A DNA stretch of 39,666 bases from Prevotella sp. UBA1705 (GTDB lineage Bacteria > Bacteroidota > Bacteroidia > Bacteroidales > Bacteroidaceae), in contig DCJH01000029.1 of assembly GCA_002317385.1 (NCBI GenBank), positions 42,658 through 82,323 on the forward strand, in the 5' to 3' direction. The translations under genes and the position numbers were made by a program. Within the stretch, counting starts at the first letter, position 1. Every line of letters begins with the position of its first letter. Of this stretch, positions 7,585 through 16,261 are shown piece by piece. The notes beneath the pieces are model-generated. The model saw nothing but the letters and a program-made list of their open reading frames with translations, was not told the origin of the DNA and did no database searches.

Positions 7585-8286
7585 TTAGAACAGGCCGGCC
7601 TTCTGCAGCAGAGGCATCACCAGCTCGGCGTTGAGCTGCGACTTCTTGTCTATCTGCTGGTATTCTTTGAGCAGATCGGGATGGTCGGCGAGCAACTGCT
7701 CCATGAGTTCGGCATTGACGATGGCTGTTTTCTTCTCGCCCGGAGTGACGATGTAGCACACGTCCTGCTGGGCCAGCTTCGAGGTCGACGCGGCCATGGC
7801 AAGACCTCCAACCAGGCCGAACATGCCTGCCACGGCGCTTTTCGACGACATTTTACTCACATTGTAATAGAGCATCAGCAAGCGGCCGTCTTTCATGGGA
7901 TAGGCGTGGGCATAGCCTTTGCCAAAGATGGCACGGCGATCTTTCAGTCCACGCGTGTTGAGCAGCAGCGTGTCGTGATAGAGCACGGCAAAGGCCTGGT
8001 CTTTAAGAAGCTTGCGCGTGGCCTTGTTGTCGGAGTCGAACTTGAAGTCTTTGCCACCCCACCACATCTGTTTGCTGCGGCTCTTGGTCACAACCAGCAC
8101 GGAGTCGAGCTGCGTCCAGCGCCCGGCGACGAAGTCATCGTGGCTCAGGCAGTAGCTCAGTGTGGTCACGCGGTGCTTGGTTTCCTGCTGAGCGTTGTAG
8201 GTGTCATCGGTCTGTGCCGCTGCCTGTGTGCAGGGCATCCACATCATCAGGGCCATGATGATGGTAGAAAAAAAGGTTGTTTTCAT
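7585..8286 (-). CDS. Exported protein of unknown function
   Basis: A 233-residue protein from the ATG at 8286, which gives a normal signal peptide (MKTTFFSTIIMALMMWMPC, cleavage after AAA-Q); an ATG 21 bases upstream would add a polar tail before it. The body has mixed alpha/beta character with the segments QMWWGGKDFKFDSDNKATRK and LLLNTRGLKDRRAIFGKGYA. A Gly/Ala-rich stretch near residues 150-170 (AVAGMFGLVGGLAMAAS) could be a short membrane-interacting helix. I recall similar uncharacterised Bacteroidales proteins but cannot assign a family. The S1 palindrome downstream is its likely terminator. A -7-like TATCTTTG on the minus strand at 8367-8374 may be its promoter. Confidence 0.75.
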   Translation of the reverse strand: MKTTFFSTIIMALMMWMPCTQAAAQTDDTYNAQQETKHRVTTLSYCLSHDDFVAGRWTQLDSVLVVTKSRSKQMWWGGKDFKFDSDNKATRKLLKDQAFAVLYHDTLLLNTRGLKDRRAIFGKGYAHAYPMKDGRLLMLYYNVSKMSSKSAVAGMFGLVGGLAMAASTSKLAQQDVCYIVTPGEKKTAIVNAELMEQLLADHPDLLKEYQQIDKKSQLNAELVMPLLQKAGLF

Positions 8287-8719
8287 GTTTTCAATATTGT
8301 TGTTCATAGATGTTTCTCTTGGTCTTCCATGACTGTGGCAGTGGGTTAGGCCTGGTATTGACAGCGCAAAGATAGTCTTTTATTTTTCTATTGGCTGAGC
8401 TTTCGGCGTGTTTTTCTCATCAATACCCGTTTTTTCTTGGATTTGTTCCATGCGGCCGTGGGGCAGAAGGCTATGGGCTGATGCAGCCATGAGTACCCCG
8501 TTTTGTAGATATAAGATATCTGTTATGTTTACATAAATATAATTTTTATGCAGTTTTTGGCCCATTTCCCCGTTATGATTATACACAATTTAGCAGTTTT
8601 GTGCAGTTTTTTGCATATTTCTGGAGGTTTGTTTTGTGAGTTCAAAGGTAATGCCTAACTTTGCAAGCCTGTTTAAAGGATGTACTTATTTAGTAATCTG
8701 ACTATCATTAACACTTGAA
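8287..8719. other. Divergent intergenic region upstream of SusC locus 1
   Basis: It holds a weak minus-strand -7 element (TATCTTTG, 8374-8367) for the gene to the left and a strong plus-strand promoter (8632-8663) for the gene to the right. GCAGTTTT recurs at 8550, 8593 and 8603, just upstream of that promoter, and could be a regulator site. A 68-residue minus-strand frame here looks non-coding. Confidence 0.5.
8632..8663 (+). promoter_or_regulatory. Promoter of SusC/SusD locus 1
   Basis: TTTTG (8632-8636), 19 bases, TAACTTTG (8656-8663). The predicted start is near 8668, giving a leader of about 50 bases to the ATG at 8720. Confidence 0.65.
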
Positions 8720-11530
8720 ATGAAAACAATCAGAAAGTCGGTTAGACTCACGTCAGTGATGACTTTGTCTGCCATGCAGCTTCTGACGCCGACATTGTTG
8801 AATGCGGAAGACACGAAGCCTGCACATTTAGTCAAGAAAGTGAATGTAGAGGGAGACGTGCTTGCCACGCGCAAAGACACGGCAAACTACAAGAATCCGG
8901 TAGACCTCAACGAGGTGGTGGTCACCGGTCAGGGTAGCGCCATCCAGAAGCGCAGACTCTCGTCGGAGGTCACCACGGTGTCGGCGCGCGAACTGGGACA
9001 GGCTCCTTCGGGTCGCCTCGACCAACAGTTGCAGAATCTTTTGCCCAACGTCCAGGTGACACTCACCAACGGACAGCCTGGCACCACGTCGATGATCAAG
9101 GCGCGGGGACTGTCGTCGGCGCTGGCCAATGGTACCCCGGTGATCTATGTGGACGGCGTGCGCATGGACAATCTGAATACCGGTACTACGCTCATGAACC
9201 GCCTCACAGAGACCCTGCTCGGCGGAAACGTAGACGGAGCGACGGCAGCCTCGGGCGCCATCTCCGACATTCCGGTGGAAAACATCGACCACATCGAGTA
9301 TGTGTCGGGTGGTGCAGCCACTACGCTCTATGGCTCCGACGCGGGCAACGGCGTGCTCCAGATTTTCACAAAGAAGGGCGGCCATGGTCGCTTCTCAGGC
9401 TCGGCCGGGGTGGAACTCGGTTTCGACACACCCAACGCGCAGTACTATTATTTCAATCGCACCAAGGATTTGCTCAACCAGACGGGCACAGAGGAGAAGT
9501 ACCGGCTGTCGTTCTCGGGTGGCAACGAGCGCAATGGCTACAGCCTCGGGGCCAGCATGAGCCGCTCGACGGGTATCGTGATCCACAACAACAACGAGTC
9601 GAAGAAATACGAACTGCGCTTCGGTTCTCACCTTCGAATCAACAATCTGCTCGAATATCAGAACTCTTTCGGACTCACCGCGGCCGATTTCCGCCGCAGC
9701 CGCAATGGCAACGAGGGCACGTTCACGGGCCTGTGGGTCACCGAGGGCAGTGCCTGCGCCTACTTCACCTATACCGATGAGCAGGGCAACAGGCAGAAAT
9801 TCAACCCCAATATTGACGCCGCTTCCGACTACGAATATGCCCAACTCAAGGCCTTCTGCGACCGCGCCGAGGCGCTGCAGAACAATAAGGAGAGCGTGAA
9901 GCGGTTTCAGACGTCGCAGCAACTCATCTTCTCCCCGCTGCGAAATCTCACCTTCAAGGGCATCCTCGGCGTGGACTACCGCGCCAGCAGCAACAAGATC
10001 ATCGAGACAAACGAGTATCTCATCCATACCCAGGTGAAGCCTTCGGGCACCGACGACAGCGGGAGCATCTCCAATTTCGACCGCAGCTATTTCGGCGTGA
10101 CGGCCGACCTCAACGGACAATACAAGTATTACCGTGGGTCGTGGCTAAGCAACATTGTCACCGCGGGAGTCCAATACTTCAACACCCGCGACCACCAGTC
10201 GGTCTATACCGGCAAGAATGTGAGAGACGGCGCACAGGTGATGTCGGGCGCCGGCACGCTCATCGCCGACGAATGGCTTACCTATCTGCATAGTTACGGT
10301 GCCTACGTGCAAAACAATTTCGGCCTCTGGAACCGCTATTACCTCGACCTCGGCTTGCGCATGGACTACAATACGGCCTTCGGCGACAACGTGGGATGGC
10401 AGGCTTATCCCAAGATTGGCCTCTCGTATATCCTCTCCGATGAGCCCTTTATGCAGCAGTTCGTTGCACCGGGATGGCTCACCCAGGCCAAGGTCTTTGC
10501 CAATTATGGCGTCGCCGGCACCTATCCGCCGGCCTTTGCTTACCAGAAAACCATTGCCATCTCGTCGTTCCAAGGCAACCAAGCCGGCACGTTCGGCAAT
10601 GTGGGAAACCCCGACCTCGGGCCCGAGAAGAAGCATAGCTACGAGGTGGGCATCGTGGCCTCACTGCTGAAAAACTGGATTTCAGTGGGCGCCACCTATT
10701 ATTATACGCTCACCAAGGGCGCGCTCTTTGCCCTGCCCACCCTTCCTTCCACTGGCCAGAGCTCCACTTATCTGGCCAATGTGGGTGAGATTCGCAACCG
10801 GGGATGGGAACTTAGCCTCGGCGTAAACTTCCTGCGCACCAAGGATTGGCGCGCAACGCTCAACGCGTCGCTCAATACCAACGACAACCTGGTGCTCTCC
10901 ACGGGTGGCGCCGTGCCCTTCGGAATTGGAGGATTCTCGGCCCGAACCATCCAGACCATCGTGGAACAAGGCAAGCCCCTCGGCTATCTGCGCGGCTCGA
11001 AGACTACGCTCAACGCCGACGGTACGTTGGCCAAGACCGAGTATCTGCAGGATTTGGGCAACTCGATGCCCAGTTGCTATGGCAACTTCTCGCTCAACCT
11101 GTCGTGGCGCAAGCTCGGCCTGCTCGTCTCGGGCGACTATCAGACCGGTAGCTACGTGCACTCGTTCGACCGTCAGTTCCGCTTTGCGCGTGGACTGAAA
11201 GACCCTGCCATCCCTGCCGCCGCGCTGAAAGGCATCACCCAAGCCATATCATGGCTCGACTTTACAAACTTCTTTGTGGAGAAGGCCGACTTCTTGAAGA
11301 TACGCAACATCAGCCTCGACTATACGTGGGACTTCCGTCACGGCCCCATCCGTAGCCTCGACCTGGGGTTGCATTGCTACAATCCGCTGTCGTTCACGGC
11401 ATCGTCTGTCGACCCCGAAGCCATCCTCTCGGGTGCGCTCTCGCAGGGCGCCGTGGCCACTCCGGGCCTGAACTATGCCACCTACTCGGCTCCGCGCCAG
11501 TTTGTGGTGTCGGTAAACATGAACTTTTAA
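8720..11530 (+). CDS. SusC-like TonB-dependent outer-membrane receptor, locus 1
   Basis: A 936-residue receptor. After a signal peptide (MKTIRKSVRLTSVMTLSAMQ..., about 29 residues) come a short linker, a TonB-box-like LNEVVVTGQG (about 66-75) and a plug domain. The plug has the SusC hallmarks TPVIYVDGVRMDN and TTLYGSDAGNGVLQIFTKKG. A long beta-barrel follows, ending in a strand with terminal Phe (FVVSVNMNF). It lacks the carboxypeptidase-regulatory-like domain that most SusC proteins carry before the plug (compare the copy at 28715). It imports a large solute, usually a glycan or peptide, together with the SusD lid encoded downstream. No enzyme gene is adjacent, so the substrate is open. Confidence 0.93.
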   Translation: MKTIRKSVRLTSVMTLSAMQLLTPTLLNAEDTKPAHLVKKVNVEGDVLATRKDTANYKNPVDLNEVVVTGQGSAIQKRRLSSEVTTVSARELGQAPSGRLDQQLQNLLPNVQVTLTNGQPGTTSMIKARGLSSALANGTPVIYVDGVRMDNLNTGTTLMNRLTETLLGGNVDGATAASGAISDIPVENIDHIEYVSGGAATTLYGSDAGNGVLQIFTKKGGHGRFSGSAGVELGFDTPNAQYYYFNRTKDLLNQTGTEEKYRLSFSGGNERNGYSLGASMSRSTGIVIHNNNESKKYELRFGSHLRINNLLEYQNSFGLTAADFRRSRNGNEGTFTGLWVTEGSACAYFTYTDEQGNRQKFNPNIDAASDYEYAQLKAFCDRAEALQNNKESVKRFQTSQQLIFSPLRNLTFKGILGVDYRASSNKIIETNEYLIHTQVKPSGTDDSGSISNFDRSYFGVTADLNGQYKYYRGSWLSNIVTAGVQYFNTRDHQSVYTGKNVRDGAQVMSGAGTLIADEWLTYLHSYGAYVQNNFGLWNRYYLDLGLRMDYNTAFGDNVGWQAYPKIGLSYILSDEPFMQQFVAPGWLTQAKVFANYGVAGTYPPAFAYQKTIAISSFQGNQAGTFGNVGNPDLGPEKKHSYEVGIVASLLKNWISVGATYYYTLTKGALFALPTLPSTGQSSTYLANVGEIRNRGWELSLGVNFLRTKDWRATLNASLNTNDNLVLSTGGAVPFGIGGFSARTIQTIVEQGKPLGYLRGSKTTLNADGTLAKTEYLQDLGNSMPSCYGNFSLNLSWRKLGLLVSGDYQTGSYVHSFDRQFRFARGLKDPAIPAAALKGITQAISWLDFTNFFVEKADFLKIRNISLDYTWDFRHGPIRSLDLGLHCYNPLSFTASSVDPEAILSGALSQGAVATPGLNYATYSAPRQFVVSVNMNF

Positions 11531-11559
11531 GTATGAGAACATATTAATTTTAAGAACTT

Positions 11560-11790
11560 AATGACATAGATTTCTAACATAATGACATAACATCTTATAG
11601 ATAATGTGGAGACGAAGTAGACCGCTCTAATGACAAAAGAACCACTCCGTGGTTCACAATGACATACAAAAATGTCTGTCTATCGCTCTTTCCGAGCCCC
11701 CAAGGTAATCAACATGTCATTATGAAACGATGGCGTTTCTTATGTCATAGCTATGGAATAAAAATATGTCATTATGTAAAGTTCTTTGTT
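11560..11790. repeat. Diverged ATGACAT-type repeat with paired hairpins between SusC1 and SusD1
   Basis: Many copies of AATGACAT or its complement fill the gap. Two hairpins stand out: GAACCACTCCGTGGTTC at 11639-11655 and GAAACGATGGCGTTTC at 11724-11739. Their flanks (ATGACA-AAAGAA before, TTCACAATGACAT after) are inverted with respect to each other, so the whole gap can fold into a larger inverted repeat (about 11630-11664 with 11713-11747). It is related to the 375-386 base modules elsewhere in the window. Confidence 0.8.
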
Positions 11791-11821
11791 ATTATGTTCT
11801 AAAATCAAAAAAGAATCAACG

Positions 11822-13246
11822 ATGAAACCCAAATATTTTATAACCAACATAGTAGTTTCCCTGCTCAGCCTGTCTTCCTGCAGCCTGATAGAGCCAGGCG
11901 ATATCGTGAATCCCAACGTAGACGAAGATGCTTATCTCCATTCCACCGGCGCCATGGCGACCTGGGTCAACGGCACAAAGCAGAAGTTTGCCACCAATAT
12001 CGGCTACTGGTGCCAGATGACAGAGATCCTCTCTGACAACTATTTCAACAACTATACCCGTAGCAGCAACGTGTTCGACATACCGCGCCTGCTCTACACC
12101 GACGACGACGTGATTGCCATGCAGCGTGCCGTGGGCACCATGCGCGAGATGGCCGACTACGGCATTTCGACCGTGGCCAAGAGCGACAAGCCTACGCGCG
12201 AACAGCTCTTCACGCTCTACACCGTGAAGGCCTACGGCTCACTGCTCGGCGGAGAGACCTTTGTGGGCCTGCCGATGAAGTCGGGCGGCGACATTCATCC
12301 GTGGCGCGAGCATCTGCAGCAGGCACTCACCCTGCTCGACTCCACCATGCTCTATGCTGCCAGTAAGGCCGACAGCGCCTTTGTCACGACGCTCAAGGCG
12401 CGTGCCTACTATGCGCTCGGACAACGCCAGCAGGCCGTGGCCGCAGCCCGACAGGCTCTCGCCATGAGTCCCGACATGCTCCATCAGGTGACCTTCGACG
12501 GCGCCAACTCGGTGAATAGCGATATTCAGCAGGCCGTGTGGCTCAACTGGTTTCAGCCCCTGCCACGCTTAGACTTCCTCGATCCGAAGTATTTCCAGCT
12601 CACGAGCGACGAGCAGCGCCCCATCACCATCGCCAAGGCGGAGGAGAATTACCTCATCATGGCCGAGGCCGACGTGGCGCAGAATGACCTCGCTGCGGCC
12701 CGCCAAGACCTCTCGCAGCTGCTCCGACTCGTGAAAAGCCGGCCCGTGCAGGCCAACCTCAACGACCAGTTGGAGAAGCGCGACAATGGAGTCTATAAGG
12801 TCTATCCCAAGGATCCGGCGCTCCGTGTGCGTGCCTCGGCCGCCGACTCGCTGCGCGCCGGACTCATCATCGACCGCCAGGCGCCGGCCCTCATCACCGT
12901 GCCCTATATCTCGGGTACATCGGTTACGCAGCAGATGATAGACCAGTTGAGCAGCCACGACGCGGCCCTCGAACTCGTATATCTCATGCGTCAGGAGATA
13001 TTCCTGTGCGAAGGCCGCCGCGTCACCGACCTCGGCATCCGTCTGCCGGTGTGCGAGGTGGAGGCCGCCCATGCGTCTAATGCCGCCGAATACACCACGG
13101 CACAGATACCTTCGTTTATTCCTTTGGGGCAGGAAATGGACGCTTTCACCGTGGATGAAGCCACCAAGACAGTGACCATCAAGCACAACATGAACAAGGT
13201 TATTGTGGAGCATCGCACCGACCCCGCCGTAGTCCCATTTGAATAA
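11822..13246 (+). CDS. SusD-like surface lipoprotein, locus 1
   Basis: A 474-residue protein from the ATG at 11822, which gives a lipoprotein signal with lipobox LSSC (Cys about 20); an upstream ATG at 11786 lies in repeat sequence. The fold is helical and TPR-like (AVGTMREMADYGISTV, LKARAYYALGQRQQAVAAARQALAM), with the SusD-type segment RLDFLDPKYFQLTSDEQRPITIAKAEENYLIMAEADVAQND in mid-protein (only short pieces are diagnostic). It forms the lid over the SusC1 barrel and binds ligand. Two oddities are visible. It starts 291 bases after SusC1, where normally the pair nearly touch. Its stop codon (13244-13246) lies inside a palindromic repeat, S2. Confidence 0.88.
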   Translation: MKPKYFITNIVVSLLSLSSCSLIEPGDIVNPNVDEDAYLHSTGAMATWVNGTKQKFATNIGYWCQMTEILSDNYFNNYTRSSNVFDIPRLLYTDDDVIAMQRAVGTMREMADYGISTVAKSDKPTREQLFTLYTVKAYGSLLGGETFVGLPMKSGGDIHPWREHLQQALTLLDSTMLYAASKADSAFVTTLKARAYYALGQRQQAVAAARQALAMSPDMLHQVTFDGANSVNSDIQQAVWLNWFQPLPRLDFLDPKYFQLTSDEQRPITIAKAEENYLIMAEADVAQNDLAAARQDLSQLLRLVKSRPVQANLNDQLEKRDNGVYKVYPKDPALRVRASAADSLRAGLIIDRQAPALITVPYISGTSVTQQMIDQLSSHDAALELVYLMRQEIFLCEGRRVTDLGIRLPVCEVEAAHASNAAEYTTAQIPSFIPLGQEMDAFTVDEATKTVTIKHNMNKVIVEHRTDPAVVPFE

Positions 13247-13325
13247 GGTGCTAATCGTCTCGCGATAAGGTAGTAATCGCATCACAAAAAGGTACTAATC
13301 GTCCGTCGATTAGTACCTTTTTTCA
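13239..13325 (+). repeat. Short palindromic module, copy S2
   Basis: It starts TTGAATAAGGTGCTAATCG, one A shorter than the other copies, and its TAA is the stop of the SusD1 gene. It ends in a 16-bp-stem hairpin at 13286-13322 (AAAAAGGTACTAATCG, loop TCCGT, complement, T-run) that is well placed as the terminator of locus 1. Confidence 0.87.
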
Positions 13326-13383
13326 GCCCCATACCTATCCCTGCTGATTATCAGCAAGTTGCAATAGGCTACATTTTCGCTCT

Positions 13384-13810
13384 GTAGGGACATGCCCCGT
13401 GCATGTCCGCACCGCCGGATGGCACAACACCAGGCATGGCGAAACCTCTCCGGATTTATAACATAATGACACAGAACTTTTCATAATGACATATTTTCCA
13501 GCCTCTGAACCCATGACAAAAGAAACGCTCCGCGTTTCACAATGACAGGCAGATGACCCTGATGGGTGTTTCCTCAATATGTCTTTTTGTCTTGATGTCT
13601 TAAAAATCTTGTGTCCTTATGAAAAGGATTATGTCCTTATGTCCTCAAATATGCCCGTTATGTAGTTCTGTCTAAAACCCCGAATAAAATGTTATTCTGT
13701 TATTATGTCTTATTGTTGTGTCGGGGATAGCCATGCGGCTATACGGATATCCACGGGGGATGTCCGCACTATTCGGTCGGCATTTACGTAAGGGGGCAAG
13801 GGGGAGAGGC
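13384..13810 (+). repeat. Long composite-repeat module, copy A
   Basis: It begins 58 bases after S2. The left end is TAGGGACATGC-loop-GCATGTCC followed by GCACCGCCG; the right end (to 13768) carries the degraded inverse of this. Inside are repeated CATAATGACA and TCCTTATG words and the hairpin GAAACGCTCCGCGTTTC (13522-13538). It matches copy B in inverted orientation at about 95% by eye, the first 150 or so bases without a difference. An extra shared 18-mer (13793-13810) brings the homology to within 6 bases of the TonB receptor stop. Confidence 0.88.
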
Positions 13811-13815
13811 TGCCG

Positions 13816-16191
13816 TCAGAACTCAAACTGCAGGCGGGCATTGAACTGTCGGCCCGTGAGATAGTTGGGCACGGCATACTGCTGGTTGGTCACGTCGGTG
13901 ACCCAATAGTATGAATTCACGTTGTTGATGCCGAAAAGGTTGAGGCAGTCGAGGCCCAGCCAGATGTTGCGGAATATGGACCGGCGCGAGCGGTCGCTGT
14001 TGTCGAGCAGGCGATAGCTCATGCCGATGTCGGCACGTTTATAGGCCGGCGCACGGAAGGTGTTGCTCTCCAACTCGCGGTGGGGCGCCGAGAAGGGCAG
14101 ACCGTCGGCCAACGCCAGCTTGAGACTCATCTTCCAGCGGGTCGTACCGGGGAAATAGTCGGTGAAGAAAAGGTTCACCGCATAGCGCTGGTCGGTGGGC
14201 AGGGGGATGGTCTTGCCGTTGAGGCTCATGCGGGCGTGCATCAGCGAGAGCGAGATCCACGAGTCGCTGCCCGGCACAAACTCGCCGAAGAGCTTCAGGT
14301 CGAGGCCTGCGGCATGGCCCTTGGCCTGGTTGTCGCCGTAGTAGACCACCTTCACGTTGTTCACAGAATAGGGTACAAGGTTGCTCAGGAGCTTGTAGTA
14401 GAGTTCCGCCGTGAACTTATACTGCCTTCGGTTCATGGCAAACCGATAGTCCATGCCGCCGATGAAGTGGATGGAGCGCTGGCTGCGTATCTTGCTGTTG
14501 AGCGTGGCATAGGTCACGCCGGCGATGGTCGACGTGTCGCGAAGCTCCTTGAAGAAGGGTGCCTGATAGTATAGTCCGGTGGCGATGCGGAAGGTCATGT
14601 CGTGGTTGAAGGCCGGAATGATGGCCAGAGAGACGCGTGGAGAGAGGATAGATTCCTTATTAAAACTCCAGTTGGCAAAGCGCAATCCGTAGTTGAGCGT
14701 GTAGAGCGTGCTGTCGTCATGGGACCTGAAGCGCCACGTATCTTGCAGATACACCTCCAGCCTGTTGGCGCTGAGGGTGTTCCTGGCGCGCAGCGAGTAG
14801 ATGAGGTTGAGGTCTTTTCCGGTGTGGGGCACGCTGTATCCGGCCGAGTCGCGCATCTCATATTCCACCGAATTTTCCTCGATATGCTCGCGCTTGTAGG
14901 TGAGTCCGCCCTCCAGTCGGTGCTGGCGTGTGGTGTGGCGGGCCAGCAGCTTGATGCTCTCCACGTGGGCCTTGAGATAGTTGCGGGTGTGCTCGAAATA
15001 GGTTCCCACGCCGAGATTCTCTGACGTCTCGGTCTGCGTGAGCCAGTATTGTCCCTGAATGTCGTAGCGTTCGCTCTCGGTGGTGGAGAAGGCTGAACCG
15101 AGAAGTGACACCGAGGTGGAGTCGCCGAAATGGCGGGTGAGGCCGAGTGTGCCGAAGAATGTGCGGAAACGGTCTTTCTCCTGACCGTCGAAATATACCT
15201 TGAATGAGCGCACATTCTCCATCGTTCCGAACTTGGTCTCACGGTCTTTCGGGTCGAAATTGTAGAGATTGTCGGAGATATTGCCGATGAAATCGATGCT
15301 CCAGCGCTTGTTGGGGGCATAGTTCAGGTAGGTCTGATAGTCGAGGAAGTTGGGCTTATACTCGCCGTTGGTCTCAAGAGAACCTAAGAGATACTTGGTG
15401 GTCTTGTAGCGCAGTCCATGCGACCAGGCAAACTTCTTGTTGGAGAAACCCACGTAGGCACTTGCGCCGAGGAGCGAAGCGGTGAGGTTTGCCTCGAATT
15501 TCCTGGGGCGACGATAGGTGATATCGAGTGCCGATGACATCTTGTCGCCATACTTTGCCTCGAAGCCGCCGGTGGAAAATCCTATGCGTTCCACCATGTC
15601 GGGGTTAATAATGGAGAGCCCTTCCTGCTGCCCGCTGCGCACGAGGAAGGGTCGGAATACCTCCACATTGTTGATATAGACCGAGTTTTCGTCGAAGGAG
15701 CCACCCCTCACATTATACTGCGAGGAGAGCTCCGAGTGGGTGGAGACACCGGCTTGGCTCTGTATCAGTTCCTCCACGGCGTTGCCCGTGGCCGACGGCA
15801 TCGACTTCAACTGGTCGGTAGAGAGTTCCTGGGTCTGGCCCGACTGTATCTTCTGGCCCGTGACATTCACCTCGCCGATGCTGCCAGCTTCCTCGTAGAG
15901 CACCACCTGCAGGGTCTGCGTGCCCTTCGGCCGGCGCAGTACGCGGGTCTTGGAACGATAGCCGAGCATCGAGAACTTGATGACAACAGAGTCGGCCGAC
16001 TGCAGATGAAGCTGGAATTCGCCCTTGAGCGAGGTGACCGTGGCCTTGCCCTGTGCCAGACAAGAGACACTGGCCAACTCCACGGGATTATTGTTTTCGT
16101 CGCTCACCCGGCCCCGGAGCGTGAAGCTCTGAGCCGTGGCGGCTATGGCGCAGGCAATGAGTATTGCCAGAAAGAGGAATCTCTGTTTCAT
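13816..16191 (-). CDS. TonB-dependent receptor with carboxypeptidase-regulatory-like domain
   Basis: A 791-residue receptor from the ATG at 16191, where a signal peptide starts (MKQRFLFLAILIACAIAATA). The open frame runs 32 codons further upstream without coding character. Residues about 22-105 form the carboxypeptidase-regulatory-like beta-sandwich (LRGRVSDENNNPVELASVSC). The plug follows with SATGNAVEELIQSQAGVSTH and YNVRGGSFDENSVYINNVEV, then a beta-barrel ending in FNARLQFEF. The plug has the RGGSFDEN form, unlike SusC proteins, and no SusD neighbour exists, so this is a stand-alone receptor for an unknown ligand. It lies 70 bases behind a FemAB-like transferase gene and is probably cotranscribed with it. 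Confidence 0.92.
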   Translation of the reverse strand: MKQRFLFLAILIACAIAATAQSFTLRGRVSDENNNPVELASVSCLAQGKATVTSLKGEFQLHLQSADSVVIKFSMLGYRSKTRVLRRPKGTQTLQVVLYEEAGSIGEVNVTGQKIQSGQTQELSTDQLKSMPSATGNAVEELIQSQAGVSTHSELSSQYNVRGGSFDENSVYINNVEVFRPFLVRSGQQEGLSIINPDMVERIGFSTGGFEAKYGDKMSSALDITYRRPRKFEANLTASLLGASAYVGFSNKKFAWSHGLRYKTTKYLLGSLETNGEYKPNFLDYQTYLNYAPNKRWSIDFIGNISDNLYNFDPKDRETKFGTMENVRSFKVYFDGQEKDRFRTFFGTLGLTRHFGDSTSVSLLGSAFSTTESERYDIQGQYWLTQTETSENLGVGTYFEHTRNYLKAHVESIKLLARHTTRQHRLEGGLTYKREHIEENSVEYEMRDSAGYSVPHTGKDLNLIYSLRARNTLSANRLEVYLQDTWRFRSHDDSTLYTLNYGLRFANWSFNKESILSPRVSLAIIPAFNHDMTFRIATGLYYQAPFFKELRDTSTIAGVTYATLNSKIRSQRSIHFIGGMDYRFAMNRRQYKFTAELYYKLLSNLVPYSVNNVKVVYYGDNQAKGHAAGLDLKLFGEFVPGSDSWISLSLMHARMSLNGKTIPLPTDQRYAVNLFFTDYFPGTTRWKMSLKLALADGLPFSAPHRELESNTFRAPAYKRADIGMSYRLLDNSDRSRRSIFRNIWLGLDCLNLFGINNVNSYYWVTDVTNQQYAVPNYLTGRQFNARLQFEF

Positions 16192-16261
16192 GTTATTGCA
16201 ATAACGAGCCCCACGGCTGTTTATTGTTGAAAAGAGGCCTAAATACCATGGGCTTGGCCAG

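Noticed and set aside
8380..8586. 68-codon minus-strand frame upstream of SusC1
   Set aside because: No conserved character, mixed low-complexity residues, and it crosses the likely promoter region.
13335..13577. 80-codon minus-strand frame in the repeat region (and the related part of 23204-23995)
   Set aside because: It lies within the composite repeat. The reading frame follows repeat words, not coding constraint, and copies B and C do not keep it intact.
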